Shown here piece by piece: positions 43,764 to 53,536 of a DNA stretch of 64,000 nt. Made by a program: the position numbers and the translations under genes. How positions within the stretch are numbered: position 1 is the stretch's first letter; each line of letters begins with the position of its first letter. The stretch is from Pyrococcus sp. NA2. GTDB taxonomy: Archaea; Methanobacteriota_B; Thermococci; Thermococcales; Thermococcaceae. Below the pieces are notes generated by a model. The model was not told the origin of the DNA. It ran no database searches and was given only the letters and a program-made list of their open reading frames with translations. The stretch lies in assembly GCF_000211475.1 (NCBI RefSeq), contig NC_015474.1, forward strand, positions 372,001 to 436,000, read 5' to 3'.

Positions 43764-44810
43764 TTAGACACCCCCAATAACTTCTTCCACAGTTTTTAGG
43801 ACTTCAGGATCTTTGACACCGGCCCCAAGAATTAGATTCTCCTTTGGAACGACTAAGATCCCTATTTCTATCCCTTTTCTAATTTCAGCAGAGGTAAGAG
43901 GAATCCCAGATTTCATGTCTATCGTAACTATTAAATCTGGGAAGAACGCCAATCTCTCACCATTCTTGCTTAGTGTCATGTACTCATTCCAGAATTTTAT
44001 CTCATACCCCCCAGAGACAAGTATTCTACCGATGTCAAAGCCTCCTTTGGTTTCCAACTTTACATCAACAACCTCCCCAATGCCAATTACTTTACCTCCA
44101 AGGTGTTCCCCAAGCTTATGCATCATCTCCCTGGGATCTGACATGTTCTCCTTGATTATTCTACCAACTTCAATCGCCTTTGAAATTGCACCAATAGCTG
44201 CATTTTCCTTGATGAAATCTGGAGAAACTGGATTTCTAGTCACGGCAACTAGACCACCAGCTTGGACTGCAGCTTCTCTAATGACCCTTGTTGTCCTCTC
44301 AAGGTTACCCCTTATAACAACCTCAACGTACCTCTCTTTATATCCACCAACCGCAACTTGCATCGAAATATAGTCCTTTAATTTATGAAGACCCATTGAG
44401 CCCATGATTCCTGTGGGGTGAGCTCGACCATCAGCTGGAGCATCTATAATAGGGATTTCCAGGACTGCACTTTGAATCCATCCGTTTATCGTTGAGTATC
44501 CACCATTTTCTGATGATATAATTCCTCCAATTTCGACATCAAATATTTCGATCATGAGATTCGTTGATCTAACCATGTGACTAGGGGTAACATACTTCTC
44601 TTTTGAGGCAGGAGCACCAACCAATGAGGCAGTTACAACCTGTTTATCCCTGGATACACTGTCAATGTCCACTATTATTACATCTCCGAGTTCCACGGCA
44701 AGTTTTGCATGCTTCAACCCGAGCTTTAAGTCACCGCCTCCTCCACCCCCAAAGAATGCACCTCCAAGAACGGCCAACTCAGCTATTTCTTCATTAACTC
44801 TTATCTTCAT
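43764..44810 (-). CDS. DUF917 protein B
   Basis: 348 residues from ATG 44810 (GGGGGGAG upstream). The N-terminal loop is extremely Gly-rich (FFGGGGGGDLKLG), the counterpart of GTGGGGDPEEG in protein A; ENGGYSTINGWIQSAVLE and DAPADGRAHPTGIMGSM follow. Second DUF917 in the system, again directly behind a racemase gene, overlapping it by 17 bases. Such racemase-DUF917 pairing in both operons suggests the two proteins act on the same compound. Confidence 0.83.
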   Translation of the reverse strand: MKIRVNEEIAELAVLGGAFFGGGGGGDLKLGLKHAKLAVELGDVIIVDIDSVSRDKQVVTASLVGAPASKEKYVTPSHMVRSTNLMIEIFDVEIGGIISSENGGYSTINGWIQSAVLEIPIIDAPADGRAHPTGIMGSMGLHKLKDYISMQVAVGGYKERYVEVVIRGNLERTTRVIREAAVQAGGLVAVTRNPVSPDFIKENAAIGAISKAIEVGRIIKENMSDPREMMHKLGEHLGGKVIGIGEVVDVKLETKGGFDIGRILVSGGYEIKFWNEYMTLSKNGERLAFFPDLIVTIDMKSGIPLTSAEIRKGIEIGILVVPKENLILGAGVKDPEVLKTVEEVIGGV

Positions 44811-45474
44811 CAATCTCCCCCCATACGTCTCTTCCCCTGAGAATATTCAATACAACAGCTCCAGAAGCCAATACGGGGTCTATAACAGGAATTTTTACTG
44901 CATCCTCGAGAATTGGGGCTATTTTTATTGTTGACATACCTGTACAGCCTAGTACAATGACCTCAACTCCCCTCTCTTTAAGCCTCCTTGCAGCCTCTAC
45001 TATTTCAGTTTTCTTTTCCATTAAGTCTAACGTATTTTTAACACCTTCAGGATGCTCTTCCGCAATAAGATGATCACCGAGAACTTCTTTAATCACCTTA
45101 GGGGTTTTCTCTGTAAGATTTAGAACACCCACCTTTCTTCCCTGAGCCAATGCTAGTGATGCAACTGCAGAACCAGCGCCAACAACTGGTATGGAAACTT
45201 CTCTTCTGGCCTCCTCAACCGCTGGATCTGCAGCACAACTGATAATTATAGCGTCAACTCCTCTTTTTTCGAATTCTTTGGCAAGCCTTAATATCTTTGG
45301 TTTTGCTATTCTCTCGCTTTCTTCATCATATATTCCGAAAGGTTGGTCTTCTATGCATGCACTTATGACCTTAAGCTCCGGAAATGCTTTTTCTATTAGT
45401 TCACCATGTAAGTTCAGCAACCTTTCATCATCTATTGTCAGCACCCTAATCAATCCTATGGTGTACTCCTTCAT
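44794..45474 (-). CDS. Asp/Glu/hydantoin racemase homologue 3
   Basis: 226 residues from ATG 45474. Catalytic cysteines C80 (IISCAADPA) and C177 (VLGCTGMST); substrate loop VVGAGSAVASLALAQGRKVGVLN. First gene of the second operon; an upstream in-frame extension of 23 residues is unlike the family and is rejected. TATA GAATATATTC at 45507-45516 places the transcript start close to the ATG, and an operator palindrome lies about 30 bases further up. Confidence 0.85.
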   Translation of the reverse strand: MKEYTIGLIRVLTIDDERLLNLHGELIEKAFPELKVISACIEDQPFGIYDEESERIAKPKILRLAKEFEKRGVDAIIISCAADPAVEEARREVSIPVVGAGSAVASLALAQGRKVGVLNLTEKTPKVIKEVLGDHLIAEEHPEGVKNTLDLMEKKTEIVEAARRLKERGVEVIVLGCTGMSTIKIAPILEDAVKIPVIDPVLASGAVVLNILRGRDVWGEIDEDKS

Positions 45475-45546
45475 TGTTTTAGCACCAAGGTTGGTATTTA
45501 ATGCAAGAATATATTCATTATTGAACCATTGCATTAAGTACATAGT

Positions 45547-45558
45547 GTCAAGTTTGAC
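45547..45558 (-). promoter_or_regulatory. Operator palindrome of the second catabolic operon
   Basis: GTCAA-GT-TTGAC, a perfect five-base inverted repeat with a two-base spacer, about 30 bases upstream of the TATA of the racemase 3 operon. The same half-sites with a three-base spacer occur in front of the transporter operon at 37759-37771. Confidence 0.5.
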
Positions 45559-45740
45559 TAAATTCTCATCATGAAAATAGTCTGACGAGACAATGGTATG
45601 TTAACTCATAGCTCGTTACAATAATGTACCATTATGAACATCTATGAAAATTCTCAACTTTTAACATCTATTTAGGTTAAGTGTCATGCATTACAAAAAG
45701 TTATATATTTAAGGTAGATATTCTTTTTTGGTGCAAAGTA

Positions 45741-46412
45741 ATGCCTGAGGAAAAAATAAGTATTGCAAAGGCTGTTAAAGAACTAATTTCTTCCAGGCCA
45801 GCAATTAGAGAATGCCTAATTTTAGATATTGTAAACTATAGTGCTTTAGCGAGAACCCTAGTAGAAGAACTAGAGAAAAAACACATTAAAACTTCAGTTG
45901 GAGCAGTGAAGATGGCTCTGATAAGAGTTGGAGAAGAATTAAAGAAAGAAAAAGCATTCTTTGAGAAAAATATTAAGAATGTAGTTGCGAAAACTGTTAT
46001 TGAGCTTCAGTCTGACTTAAGCGTTATAACAGCAGAAAAAAGAGCTGTTTTGAGTAGAATTGAAAAACTTTCAAAAATCATGGAAAAAGCAAGATTTTTC
46101 CAGCTTACTCAAGGCGTTGAGACATTCACAATTGTAGTTTCCAATGAAGAGAAAGATGAGATAATCAAGATGCTAGGAAATAACATAATTGATGTTATCG
46201 AAGAGCAAACGGCAATAGTTCTAATCAGCCCCGAAGACATAATAAAAACGCCTGGAGTCGTTGCTTTCATTACATCAGCTCTCTCCTTCAGTGGAATAAA
46301 TATAACCCAGGTAATTTCCTGCCACAAAGATACAATATTTGTCCTTGATAGAAGAGAGGCTCCAAAAGCATATCAAATTCTTGAAGATCTAATTTTGAAA
46401 ATGAGAAAATGA
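45741..46412 (+). CDS. ACT-domain regulator of amino-acid metabolism
   Basis: 223 residues from ATG 45741, which has GGTGC upstream; the longer open frame is rejected. N-terminal helical region that may bind DNA (ECLILDIVNYSALARTLVEEL), a coiled stretch, then an ACT-like domain (TFTIVVSNEEKDEIIKML ... GVVAFITSALSFSGINITQVIS), matching archaeal ACT proteins annotated as predicted amino-acid regulators. It lies divergent from the racemase operon and upstream of argG, so it could control either; the same orientation favours the arginine genes. Confidence 0.75.
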   Translation: MPEEKISIAKAVKELISSRPAIRECLILDIVNYSALARTLVEELEKKHIKTSVGAVKMALIRVGEELKKEKAFFEKNIKNVVAKTVIELQSDLSVITAEKRAVLSRIEKLSKIMEKARFFQLTQGVETFTIVVSNEEKDEIIKMLGNNIIDVIEEQTAIVLISPEDIIKTPGVVAFITSALSFSGINITQVISCHKDTIFVLDRREAPKAYQILEDLILKMRK

Positions 46413-46503
46413 AGTCCCAACTTAAATTTCATAAAAAGTTCTAAGAGTTTTTGATTGTTGCATTTGTAACAAATTTTTTCGTTTTTGATACATTGATTAC
46501 AAA

Positions 46504-46514
46504 AAATATAAAAG
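46504..46514 (+). promoter_or_regulatory. TATA promoter of argG
   Basis: AAATATAAAAG, about 33-43 bases before the GTG start, predicting a short leader of about ten bases with GGGTGA as ribosome-binding site. Confidence 0.6.
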
Positions 46515-46546
46515 ATGTTCCTTTTCTTCCACCCTGGGTGATTCCA

Positions 46547-47728
46547 GTGAAGGTAGTTTTAGCGTACTCAGGTGGCTTGGACACGTCAGTCATCCTTAAA
46601 CTAATGCAAGAGAAGCTGAATGCTGAAGTGATAACGGTTACAGTAGATGTTGGACAAAAAGATGATTTCAAGAAGATTGAGGAGAAAGCCCTAAAGTTAG
46701 GAGCCGTAAAACACTATACAATTGATGCAAAAGAAGAATTTGCCAAAGAATACATAGCTAAGGCAATTAAAGCTAATGCCCTTTATGAAGGGGCTTATCC
46801 ATTAGCTTCTGCCTTGGCAAGGCCCTTGATCGCAAAAAAGGTTGTTGAAATCGCTAAGAAAGAAAATGCCGATGCAATAGCCCATGGATGTACTGGAAAA
46901 GGAAATGACCAGGTGAGGTTCGATTTAACGATTAAAGCACTTTGTCCAGAAATCAAAATAATTGCTCCAGTAAGGGAGTGGGGTCTAACAAGGGACTGGG
47001 AAATTGAATATGCAAAGAAGAATGGCATTCCAGTTAAGGAAAAGATATACAGCATTGATGAGAACCTTTGGGGAAGGAGCATAGAAGGAGGAATTTTAGA
47101 GGATCCATCTGAAGAACCACCAGAAGAGGTTTTTGAGTGGACACTTTCACCAGAGAAGACACCAGAAAAACCCGAATATGTAACAATCGAATTTGAGAAA
47201 GGAATTCCAGTTGCCTTAAATGGAAAAAGAATGGACTTAGTTGAACTTATAGAGACTCTGAATTTTATTGCTGGAAAGCATGGAGTTGGGAGGATAGACC
47301 ACATTGAAGATAGAAGCATTGGAATAAAGAGCAGGGAAGTTTATGAAGCACCAGCAGCAATGACCATACTCAAAGCCCATAAAGATCTCGAGAAATTTAC
47401 CCTCACAAAATGGGTTCTTGAATTCAAGGAGATCGTTGATTCAAAGTGGTCATGGCTTGTCTATAATGGCCTTTGGTTTGAGCCACTTAGAGAGGCCCTT
47501 GATGCATTCATAGATGAAGTAGAGGAAAATGTGAACGGAACTGTCAAGATAAAACTTTACAAAGGAAATGTAACTGTTGCCGGAAGGGAGTCTGAAAATG
47601 CCCTCTACGACATTGACTTGGTAACGTTCGAAAAGTCCAAGTATGATCAAAAACTTGCCATAGGCTTCATTGAACTCTTTGGAATGCAGAGTGTCTTAGC
47701 CTACAGAACAAGCAGCAAGCTCCACTAA
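46547..47728 (+). CDS. argG: Argininosuccinate synthase
   Basis: Joins citrulline and aspartate with ATP in arginine synthesis. 393 residues from GTG 46547; the PP-loop AYSGGLDTS lies at residues 5-13, so the 32 residues upstream in the open frame are leader, not protein. [13 protein letters not shown] and [15 protein letters not shown] are further hallmarks. Precedes argH by 46 bases. Both, with carAB, form an arginine operon. Confidence 0.95.
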   Translation: MKVVLAYSGGLDTSVILKLMQEKLNAEVITVTVDVGQKDDFKKIEEKALKLGAVKHYTIDAKEEFAKEYIAKAIKANALYEGAYPLASALARPLIAKKVVEIAKKENADAIAHGCTGKGNDQVRFDLTIKALCPEIKIIAPVREWGLTRDWEIEYAKKNGIPVKEKIYSIDENLWGRSIEGGILEDPSEEPPEEVFEWTLSPEKTPEKPEYVTIEFEKGIPVALNGKRMDLVELIETLNFIAGKHGVGRIDHIEDRSIGIKSREVYEAPAAMTILKAHKDLEKFTLTKWVLEFKEIVDSKWSWLVYNGLWFEPLREALDAFIDEVEENVNGTVKIKLYKGNVTVAGRESENALYDIDLVTFEKSKYDQKLAIGFIELFGMQSVLAYRTSSKLH

Positions 47729-47774
47729 TGAATGTGAAAGCTTAATGCAAGAAGATCACTAACTGGGTGGGAGT

Positions 47775-49118
47775 ATGTACAGGGAAAATTTACTCGGAAA
47801 TGTGAATTCTAAAGTTCTCTCCTACATATCCTCAATGGAAGAGGACAGGGAGTTTGTTGAGGAGGTCATCGAGAGCCTGATAGCTCACGTAGAAGCTCTA
47901 ATTTCTCAAAATCTGATCCCAAAGGAGAAGGGTAACAAAATACTAAAAGAGCTAAAAGACCTCATTAAGAACCCCTCTCCATTATTTGAAATCAAGGCCG
48001 AAGACATCCACGAGGCAATTGAGATTTACTTAAAGGACAGACTTGGCAGAGATGGAGGGTATCTTGCCCTAGGAAGGAGTAGGAATGATCACGTCGCTTC
48101 TGCTTTAAGGTTAAAGGCAAAGAAACTCTTGATTGAACAGATAAAGGAGTTATTAACATTTAGAAAGATCCTCTTAGAGAAAGCTAAGAGTTATCTAAAC
48201 ACGGTGATGCCAGCGTTCACACATCTACAACCCGCACAACCATCAACGTTTGCTCACTATCTATGCTATATAGAAGAAACCCTTGCCACATACACGAAGG
48301 CCCTGTTCTTTGCCCTTGATATAGTTGATAGATCACCTCTAGGTGCCGGAGCTATAGGGGGAACTAGTGTTCCACTAGATAGGAAGAAACTTGCTAGAAA
48401 AATTTTCAGGGGGATGGTATTTAATTCAATAAATGCTACAAGCAATAGGGACTTCCTAGGAATAGCTTGCTCAATTGATGTGAATTTGTCTATATTCCTC
48501 TCAAGGATAGCTGAAGACGTGATTGTTTTTTCCACACCCCAGTTTAATTATCTTAAGCTTCCAAACGAGCACCTAGCAACAAGTAGTATGATGCCTCAAA
48601 AGAGAAATCCAGTGACAATGGAAATAGCAAGAGCTTGGGGGGCTGAAAGTATAGGGCATCTGGTTGCATTGCTGACAATCTTAAAGGGCCTCCCCACAGG
48701 CTACAACTTAGATATGCAAGAAGCCAACAAGCATGCTTTTAAGATATTGAAGGGAACTCTCGAAACGCTTAGGATTTTCAGTGATCTCTTTGCTAAGATT
48801 GATGTCACTGAAGAGAACATGCTAAGGGATGCTAGCCTCTTCCCAATCTTAGCAACAGACATTGCTGAAAAAGTTGCCCTAATAAGTGGAAAACCTTACA
48901 GAGAAGTTTATGGTGAGATTGCCAAGCTTGTGAAGGAATCTAGGAGTGCCAAGGAATTCTATGCCAAAGTTGAGGAGAAATACGGGATTAAAATTGACCT
49001 AGAAATTGGGATCAGAAAGCCAGTTATTGGTTCTCCAAATCCCGAAAAAGTCAAAGAATATATTGAAATTGCAGAAAAAACGCTCAAAGAAGATCAATCG
49101 AGGCTCCAGGTGATGTAA
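47775..49118 (+). CDS. argH: Argininosuccinate lyase
   Basis: Last step of arginine synthesis, releasing fumarate. 447 residues; GRSRNDHVASALRL near residue 100 and the fumarase/aspartase signature SSMMPQKRNPV near 272-282 carrying the catalytic serine loop. THLQPAQPSTFAHY holds the catalytic His. The stop codon is followed at once by the carA GTG. Confidence 0.95.
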   Translation: MYRENLLGNVNSKVLSYISSMEEDREFVEEVIESLIAHVEALISQNLIPKEKGNKILKELKDLIKNPSPLFEIKAEDIHEAIEIYLKDRLGRDGGYLALGRSRNDHVASALRLKAKKLLIEQIKELLTFRKILLEKAKSYLNTVMPAFTHLQPAQPSTFAHYLCYIEETLATYTKALFFALDIVDRSPLGAGAIGGTSVPLDRKKLARKIFRGMVFNSINATSNRDFLGIACSIDVNLSIFLSRIAEDVIVFSTPQFNYLKLPNEHLATSSMMPQKRNPVTMEIARAWGAESIGHLVALLTILKGLPTGYNLDMQEANKHAFKILKGTLETLRIFSDLFAKIDVTEENMLRDASLFPILATDIAEKVALISGKPYREVYGEIAKLVKESRSAKEFYAKVEEKYGIKIDLEIGIRKPVIGSPNPEKVKEYIEIAEKTLKEDQSRLQVM

Positions 49119-50240
49119 GTGAAGGCCTATCTACTTTTGGAGGATGGAACCATCATAAAGGGAAGAGGATTTGGAGCTGAGGGAATTAAATTTGGAGAAG
49201 TTGTCTTCACAACAGCAATGGTTGGTTATCCAGAGTCATTAACGGATCCATCGTACAGAGGGCAGATTCTCATCATGACCCATCCTCTAATTGGGAACTA
49301 TGGGGTGCCAAGTAAAGAAATCAGGGAAAACGGTATTCCCCTTCACTATGAGTCGGACAAAATTCAAGTTGAAGGCTATGTGATTTCAAGACTCATGCGG
49401 CCAAGCCACTGGGCGAGTGAAATGGGATTGGATGAATGGCTCAAAAAAGAAGGAATTCCAGGAATGGAAGGTGTTGATACAAGGGCATTGGTCAAGAAAA
49501 TAAGAGAAAAAGGAGTTATGATGGGGGCTTTGGTCGTTGGGGATTATGAGAAGGAAGATCTTGAGGAAATAATGAAACAAATCAGGAAGCTAAGTTACGA
49601 TAGGATAAATTTCGTAGATGAAGTTACTCCAAAGGATATAATAATCCACGAGCCTAAGAAAGTTGACAGAACAGTTGTTGTGGTTGATTGTGGGATTAAA
49701 TATGGTATTTTGCGAGAATTACTAAAGAGGAACCTTAGAGTTGTGAGAATACCTTACACCTATGACCCAATAAAAGCCTTTGAGGAATTTAATGCCAGTG
49801 GAATTGTTCTAAGTAATGGTCCAGGGAATCCAAGCTTGTTAAAAACATTGGTAGAGAATGCCAAAGCTATAATTGAGTACAACGTTCCAACAATGGGAAT
49901 ATGCTTAGGGCATCAGATATTAGCCTTAGCCGATGGTGCAGAGATTTACAAGCTTAAATACGGCCATAGAGGAATTAACAAACCAGTTAAGGATTTAAAA
50001 ACGGGGAAAGCCTTTGTAACGACACAGAATCATGGTTATGCAATAAAACCCGAAAGCTTGAACGAATTTAGGGTTTGGATGATTAATCTTGACGATAGGA
50101 GCGTTGAAGGGATATATCATCCAAATAAACCGATTATAGCAACCCAATTCCATCCTGAGGCTTCTCCTGGACCTTTAGACTCAACTTGGATCTTTGATCT
50201 CTTTGCAAAACTAATTAGAGGGGGTGTTCATGGTTTCTAA
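49119..50240 (+). CDS. carA: Carbamoyl-phosphate synthase small subunit
   Basis: Glutamine amidotransferase subunit that passes ammonia to CarB. 373 residues, GTG start directly after the argH stop. The N-terminal CPSase domain (FTTAMVGYPESLTDPSYRGQI) is followed by a class-I amidotransferase domain with nucleophile C262 (GICLGHQ) and the His-x-Glu pair in FHPEASPGP. Overlaps carB by 11 bases. Confidence 0.95.
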   Translation: MKAYLLLEDGTIIKGRGFGAEGIKFGEVVFTTAMVGYPESLTDPSYRGQILIMTHPLIGNYGVPSKEIRENGIPLHYESDKIQVEGYVISRLMRPSHWASEMGLDEWLKKEGIPGMEGVDTRALVKKIREKGVMMGALVVGDYEKEDLEEIMKQIRKLSYDRINFVDEVTPKDIIIHEPKKVDRTVVVVDCGIKYGILRELLKRNLRVVRIPYTYDPIKAFEEFNASGIVLSNGPGNPSLLKTLVENAKAIIEYNVPTMGICLGHQILALADGAEIYKLKYGHRGINKPVKDLKTGKAFVTTQNHGYAIKPESLNEFRVWMINLDDRSVEGIYHPNKPIIATQFHPEASPGPLDSTWIFDLFAKLIRGGVHGF

Positions 50241-53200
50241 AGTCTTAGTTTTGGGTTCCGGTGCAATAAAGGTTGGAGAAGCTGCTGAATTCGATTATAG
50301 CGGGAGTCAAGCATTGAAAGCTCTAAAGGAGGAAGGCATCGAAACTATCTTAGTAAATCCAAATGTTGCTACAATTCAGACCAGTCATGAGATGGCAGAT
50401 AGAGTTTATCTTCTTCCACTGGATGTTAAATTTGTTGAGAAAGTAATAAAGAAAGAGAAGCCTGATGGAATTTTATTAGGATTTGGCGGGCAAAGTGCTT
50501 TATCTTTAGGCGTGGCATTGTATGAGAGTGGTATTTTGGACAAATACGGAGTTAAAGTTCTTGGAACACCTATAGAAGGCATAAAGAAAGCCCTAGACAG
50601 AGGAAAATTCAGGAAAACAATGATGAAAGCTGGCCTTCCAATACCACCAAGTGGAGCGGCTAAAAGCGTTGAAGAGGCAATTGAGATAGCAGAAAAAATT
50701 GGATTTCCTGTCATCGTTAGGGTTAGCTTTAACCTTGGAGGCAGGGGATCTTTCGTCGCTTGGAATAGGGAAGAGTTTGAGAACTACATCATTAGAGCCT
50801 TTGCTCAAAGTGAAATTGGCAAAGTTTTAGTGGAGAAATATCTTTATCACTGGAAAGAAATAGAGTTTGAGGTCGTAAGAGATAAAAAGGGGAACGCTGT
50901 TGCCGTTGCATGCCTTGAAAATTTTGATCCAATGGGGGTTCATACTGGAGATTCCATAGTCATCGCTCCATGTCAAACGCTCACTAACAGAGAGTACCAG
51001 ATGTTGAGAAATGCAGCAATAAAGGTTGCCGAGGCAATAGATCTAATTGGTGAGTGTAATGTTCAACTTGCCTTAAATCCAAAATCCGAAGAATTCTATG
51101 TAATTGAGACAAATCCAAGAATGAGTCGCTCTTCTGCATTAGCAAGTAAGGTTACAGGTTATCCCTTAGCATATATAGCGGCAAAACTTGCTTTAGGTTA
51201 TACTCTCGATGAACTCTTGAACGGTGTAACTGGAGTCACAACAGCCGCCTTTGAGCCCAGCTTAGATTATGTTGTCGTTAAAGTTCCAAGGTGGGACTTG
51301 GAGAAGTTTGAAAACGCGAACAGAAGGATAAATTCAGAGATGAAAAGTATCGGAGAGGTCATGGCAATAGGCAGGAACTTGCATGAGGCATTTCAAAAGG
51401 CAATTAGGATGGTAGATATTGGAGATGAACTAATAGGTGAATACTATGAGAAGAAAGAAAGCCTTGAGGAGGTCATGAAGAGGATAAGAAACTATGAACC
51501 ATACATGCCAATGCACATAGCTAAAGCATTAAAGCTTGGAGCAAGTGTTGATGAAATTCACAAAATCACTGGAATAGATCGCTTCTACCTCTATATAATT
51601 GAAGATCTTGTTAAAGTGGCAGAGAAATTAAAGGAAAATCCAACTAAAGAGCTCATAGATGAAGCAAAAAAACTTGGTTTTAGTGATAAACAGATAAAAA
51701 AGTTAGCAGGCAAAAAGTTGAGAAAGTTTACAAAACCAAAGATCTATGTAAAGCAGATTGACACTTTGGCCGGAGAATTCCCAGCAAAGACAAACTACCT
51801 CTACATGACGTATGATGCTCAAGAAAATGATATAACTCCCCATACGGAAAAACCGAAAATATTGATTCTAGGTGCTGGGGTCTTTAGAATAGGAGTTAGT
51901 GTTGAGTTTGACTGGGCAGTTGTGAATTTTGCAAATTCGGCAAAAAAGAGGGGCTATGAGGTTATCGTACTCAATTATAATCCCGAAACAGTGTCAACTG
52001 ACTGGGACATTAACGATAAGCTATATTTCGAGGAAATAACCCTCGAAAGAGTACTAGATATCTACAATTTTGAGAAACCTGAAGGTGTCATTGCTTTTGC
52101 TGGCGGACAACTAGCAAACTCCTTAGCTAAGAAGCTTGAACAAAATGGTGTTAGACTCTTGGGAACGAGAGGAACAAGTGTGGATATAGCTGAAAACAGG
52201 GCAAAATTTTCCAAGCTCTTAGAAGATTTAGGAATAAAACAACCTCCCTGGACAACTGCAAAGAGCATCGAGGAAGTTTTAAGGTTTACAGAGGAAGTTG
52301 GATATCCAGTTATGATAAGGCCAAGCTACGTTCTAAGTGGAACTGCAATGAAAATCGCCTATAATGAAAAAGAGCTAAAAGAATACCTATCCCAGGCAAC
52401 AAAAGTATCTCCAGAACATCCTGTAGTTGTTTCTAAATTCTTAGATGCTATGGAAGCCGAGATAGATGCAGTGTCAGATGGAAAAAAGGTAGTAGGCGTC
52501 ACTCTAGAACATATAGAGAAAGCTGGTGTTCACAGTGGAGACTCTACAATGGTGACACCTTATCGCAATCTAAAACCCCGACAAGTTAGAAAAATGCAGG
52601 AAATAGCTTTAGAGCTTGCTTTGGCTTTGGGAATTAAAGGGCCATTTAACGTCCAATTCTTAATAGGGGATGACGTCTATGTTCTTGAACTAAACCTAAG
52701 GACAAGTAGATCAATGCCATTTTCAAGCAAGGCAAGAGGAGTGAATTTAATGGAACTTGCAGCTCAAGCAGTATTCGATGGGAACCTATCAATTGGCGAA
52801 GAATATGAATACTATGAAATACCACCAAGAGCTTTTGCAGTGAAAAGTCCACAATTCTCCTGGTCCCAGATTCAAAACGCTTACCCATTTTTAGGCCCAG
52901 AAATGCGCTCTACAGGAGAAGTTGCAGCTCTTGGTAGTGAATTCGAGGATGCACTACTTAAGAGTTGGCTCTCAGTAAAGCCAAATAGAATACCTGAAAA
53001 GAGTATACTGATTTACGGATATGGGAGAGAAAAAGATAAGCTAACTGAAACAGCTAAAATTTTAGAATCCCTCGGCTACGAAGTACTCACGCTAGAGGAT
53101 ACTCTAAACATTGGAAATACTATAAGCAAAAAGGAAGCCATGGCGTTAATGAAAAGCGGTTGCATAGACCTAGTTATGACTTCTGGATATGCAAAGGACA

Positions 53201-53409
53201 AAGACTATAAAATAAGGAGAACTGCTGTAGACTTGAACATTCCAATTGTCTTGGATGCAAACTTAGCCTATGAGCTTTCAAGAGCCTTCGTTTGGGCTAG
53301 AGAAAATGAGTTCGAGATCAGAGAGTTAGGTGAATATTATATTACAGGGGTTCAAAAAGAAGCTACTAGCATTTCTTATGAGGGTGCGTACCTAAGTCTC
53401 TCAGATTAA
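50230..53409 (+). CDS. carB: Carbamoyl-phosphate synthase large subunit
   Basis: 1059 residues; two homologous ATP-grasp halves (KVLVLGSGAIKVGEAAEFDY and KILILGAGVFRIGVSVEFDW start them) that make carboxy-phosphate and carbamoyl phosphate, an oligomerisation region between, and a C-terminal MGS-like regulatory domain. ATG 50230 with GGGGGTG upstream preferred over GTG 50224. Placement with argGH points to arginine supply, though pyrimidine synthesis can use it too. Not every Pyrococcus species carries carAB, as far as I recall, so its presence is a strain marker. Confidence 0.95.
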   Translation: MVSKVLVLGSGAIKVGEAAEFDYSGSQALKALKEEGIETILVNPNVATIQTSHEMADRVYLLPLDVKFVEKVIKKEKPDGILLGFGGQSALSLGVALYESGILDKYGVKVLGTPIEGIKKALDRGKFRKTMMKAGLPIPPSGAAKSVEEAIEIAEKIGFPVIVRVSFNLGGRGSFVAWNREEFENYIIRAFAQSEIGKVLVEKYLYHWKEIEFEVVRDKKGNAVAVACLENFDPMGVHTGDSIVIAPCQTLTNREYQMLRNAAIKVAEAIDLIGECNVQLALNPKSEEFYVIETNPRMSRSSALASKVTGYPLAYIAAKLALGYTLDELLNGVTGVTTAAFEPSLDYVVVKVPRWDLEKFENANRRINSEMKSIGEVMAIGRNLHEAFQKAIRMVDIGDELIGEYYEKKESLEEVMKRIRNYEPYMPMHIAKALKLGASVDEIHKITGIDRFYLYIIEDLVKVAEKLKENPTKELIDEAKKLGFSDKQIKKLAGKKLRKFTKPKIYVKQIDTLAGEFPAKTNYLYMTYDAQENDITPHTEKPKILILGAGVFRIGVSVEFDWAVVNFANSAKKRGYEVIVLNYNPETVSTDWDINDKLYFEEITLERVLDIYNFEKPEGVIAFAGGQLANSLAKKLEQNGVRLLGTRGTSVDIAENRAKFSKLLEDLGIKQPPWTTAKSIEEVLRFTEEVGYPVMIRPSYVLSGTAMKIAYNEKELKEYLSQATKVSPEHPVVVSKFLDAMEAEIDAVSDGKKVVGVTLEHIEKAGVHSGDSTMVTPYRNLKPRQVRKMQEIALELALALGIKGPFNVQFLIGDDVYVLELNLRTSRSMPFSSKARGVNLMELAAQAVFDGNLSIGEEYEYYEIPPRAFAVKSPQFSWSQIQNAYPFLGPEMRSTGEVAALGSEFEDALLKSWLSVKPNRIPEKSILIYGYGREKDKLTETAKILESLGYEVLTLEDTLNIGNTISKKEAMALMKSGCIDLVMTSGYAKDKDYKIRRTAVDLNIPIVLDANLAYELSRAFVWARENEFEIRELGEYYITGVQKEATSISYEGAYLSLSD

Positions 53410-53490
53410 TTTCAAATCACGATATCTTAATTTTTATGAAATTTATGTTTTATTTGCAACATAAAATGGATATTTAGAAACAAATATTAC

Positions 53491-53504
53491 AAAAAGTATT
53501 TAAG
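53491..53504 (+). promoter_or_regulatory. BRE/TATA promoter of lysW-lysX
   Basis: AAAAAG (BRE-like) followed by TATTTAAG, about 33 bases before the lysW ATG, so lysWX can be transcribed independently of carB, whose T-rich downstream region looks like a terminator. Confidence 0.6.
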
Positions 53505-53536
53505 TTTTTCCAAATGTTGAGCAAAAGGTGATGCAT

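Noticed and set aside
43813-44373. Plus-strand ORF of 186 codons inside DUF917 protein B
   Set aside because: Antisense to a gene with conserved family motifs; Ser/Pro/Thr-rich composition typical of a reverse reading.
45430-45450. C-box-like GATGATGA with a nearby CTGA on the minus strand
   Set aside because: Only seven bases separate the boxes, no C'/D pair follows, and the region codes for racemase 3.
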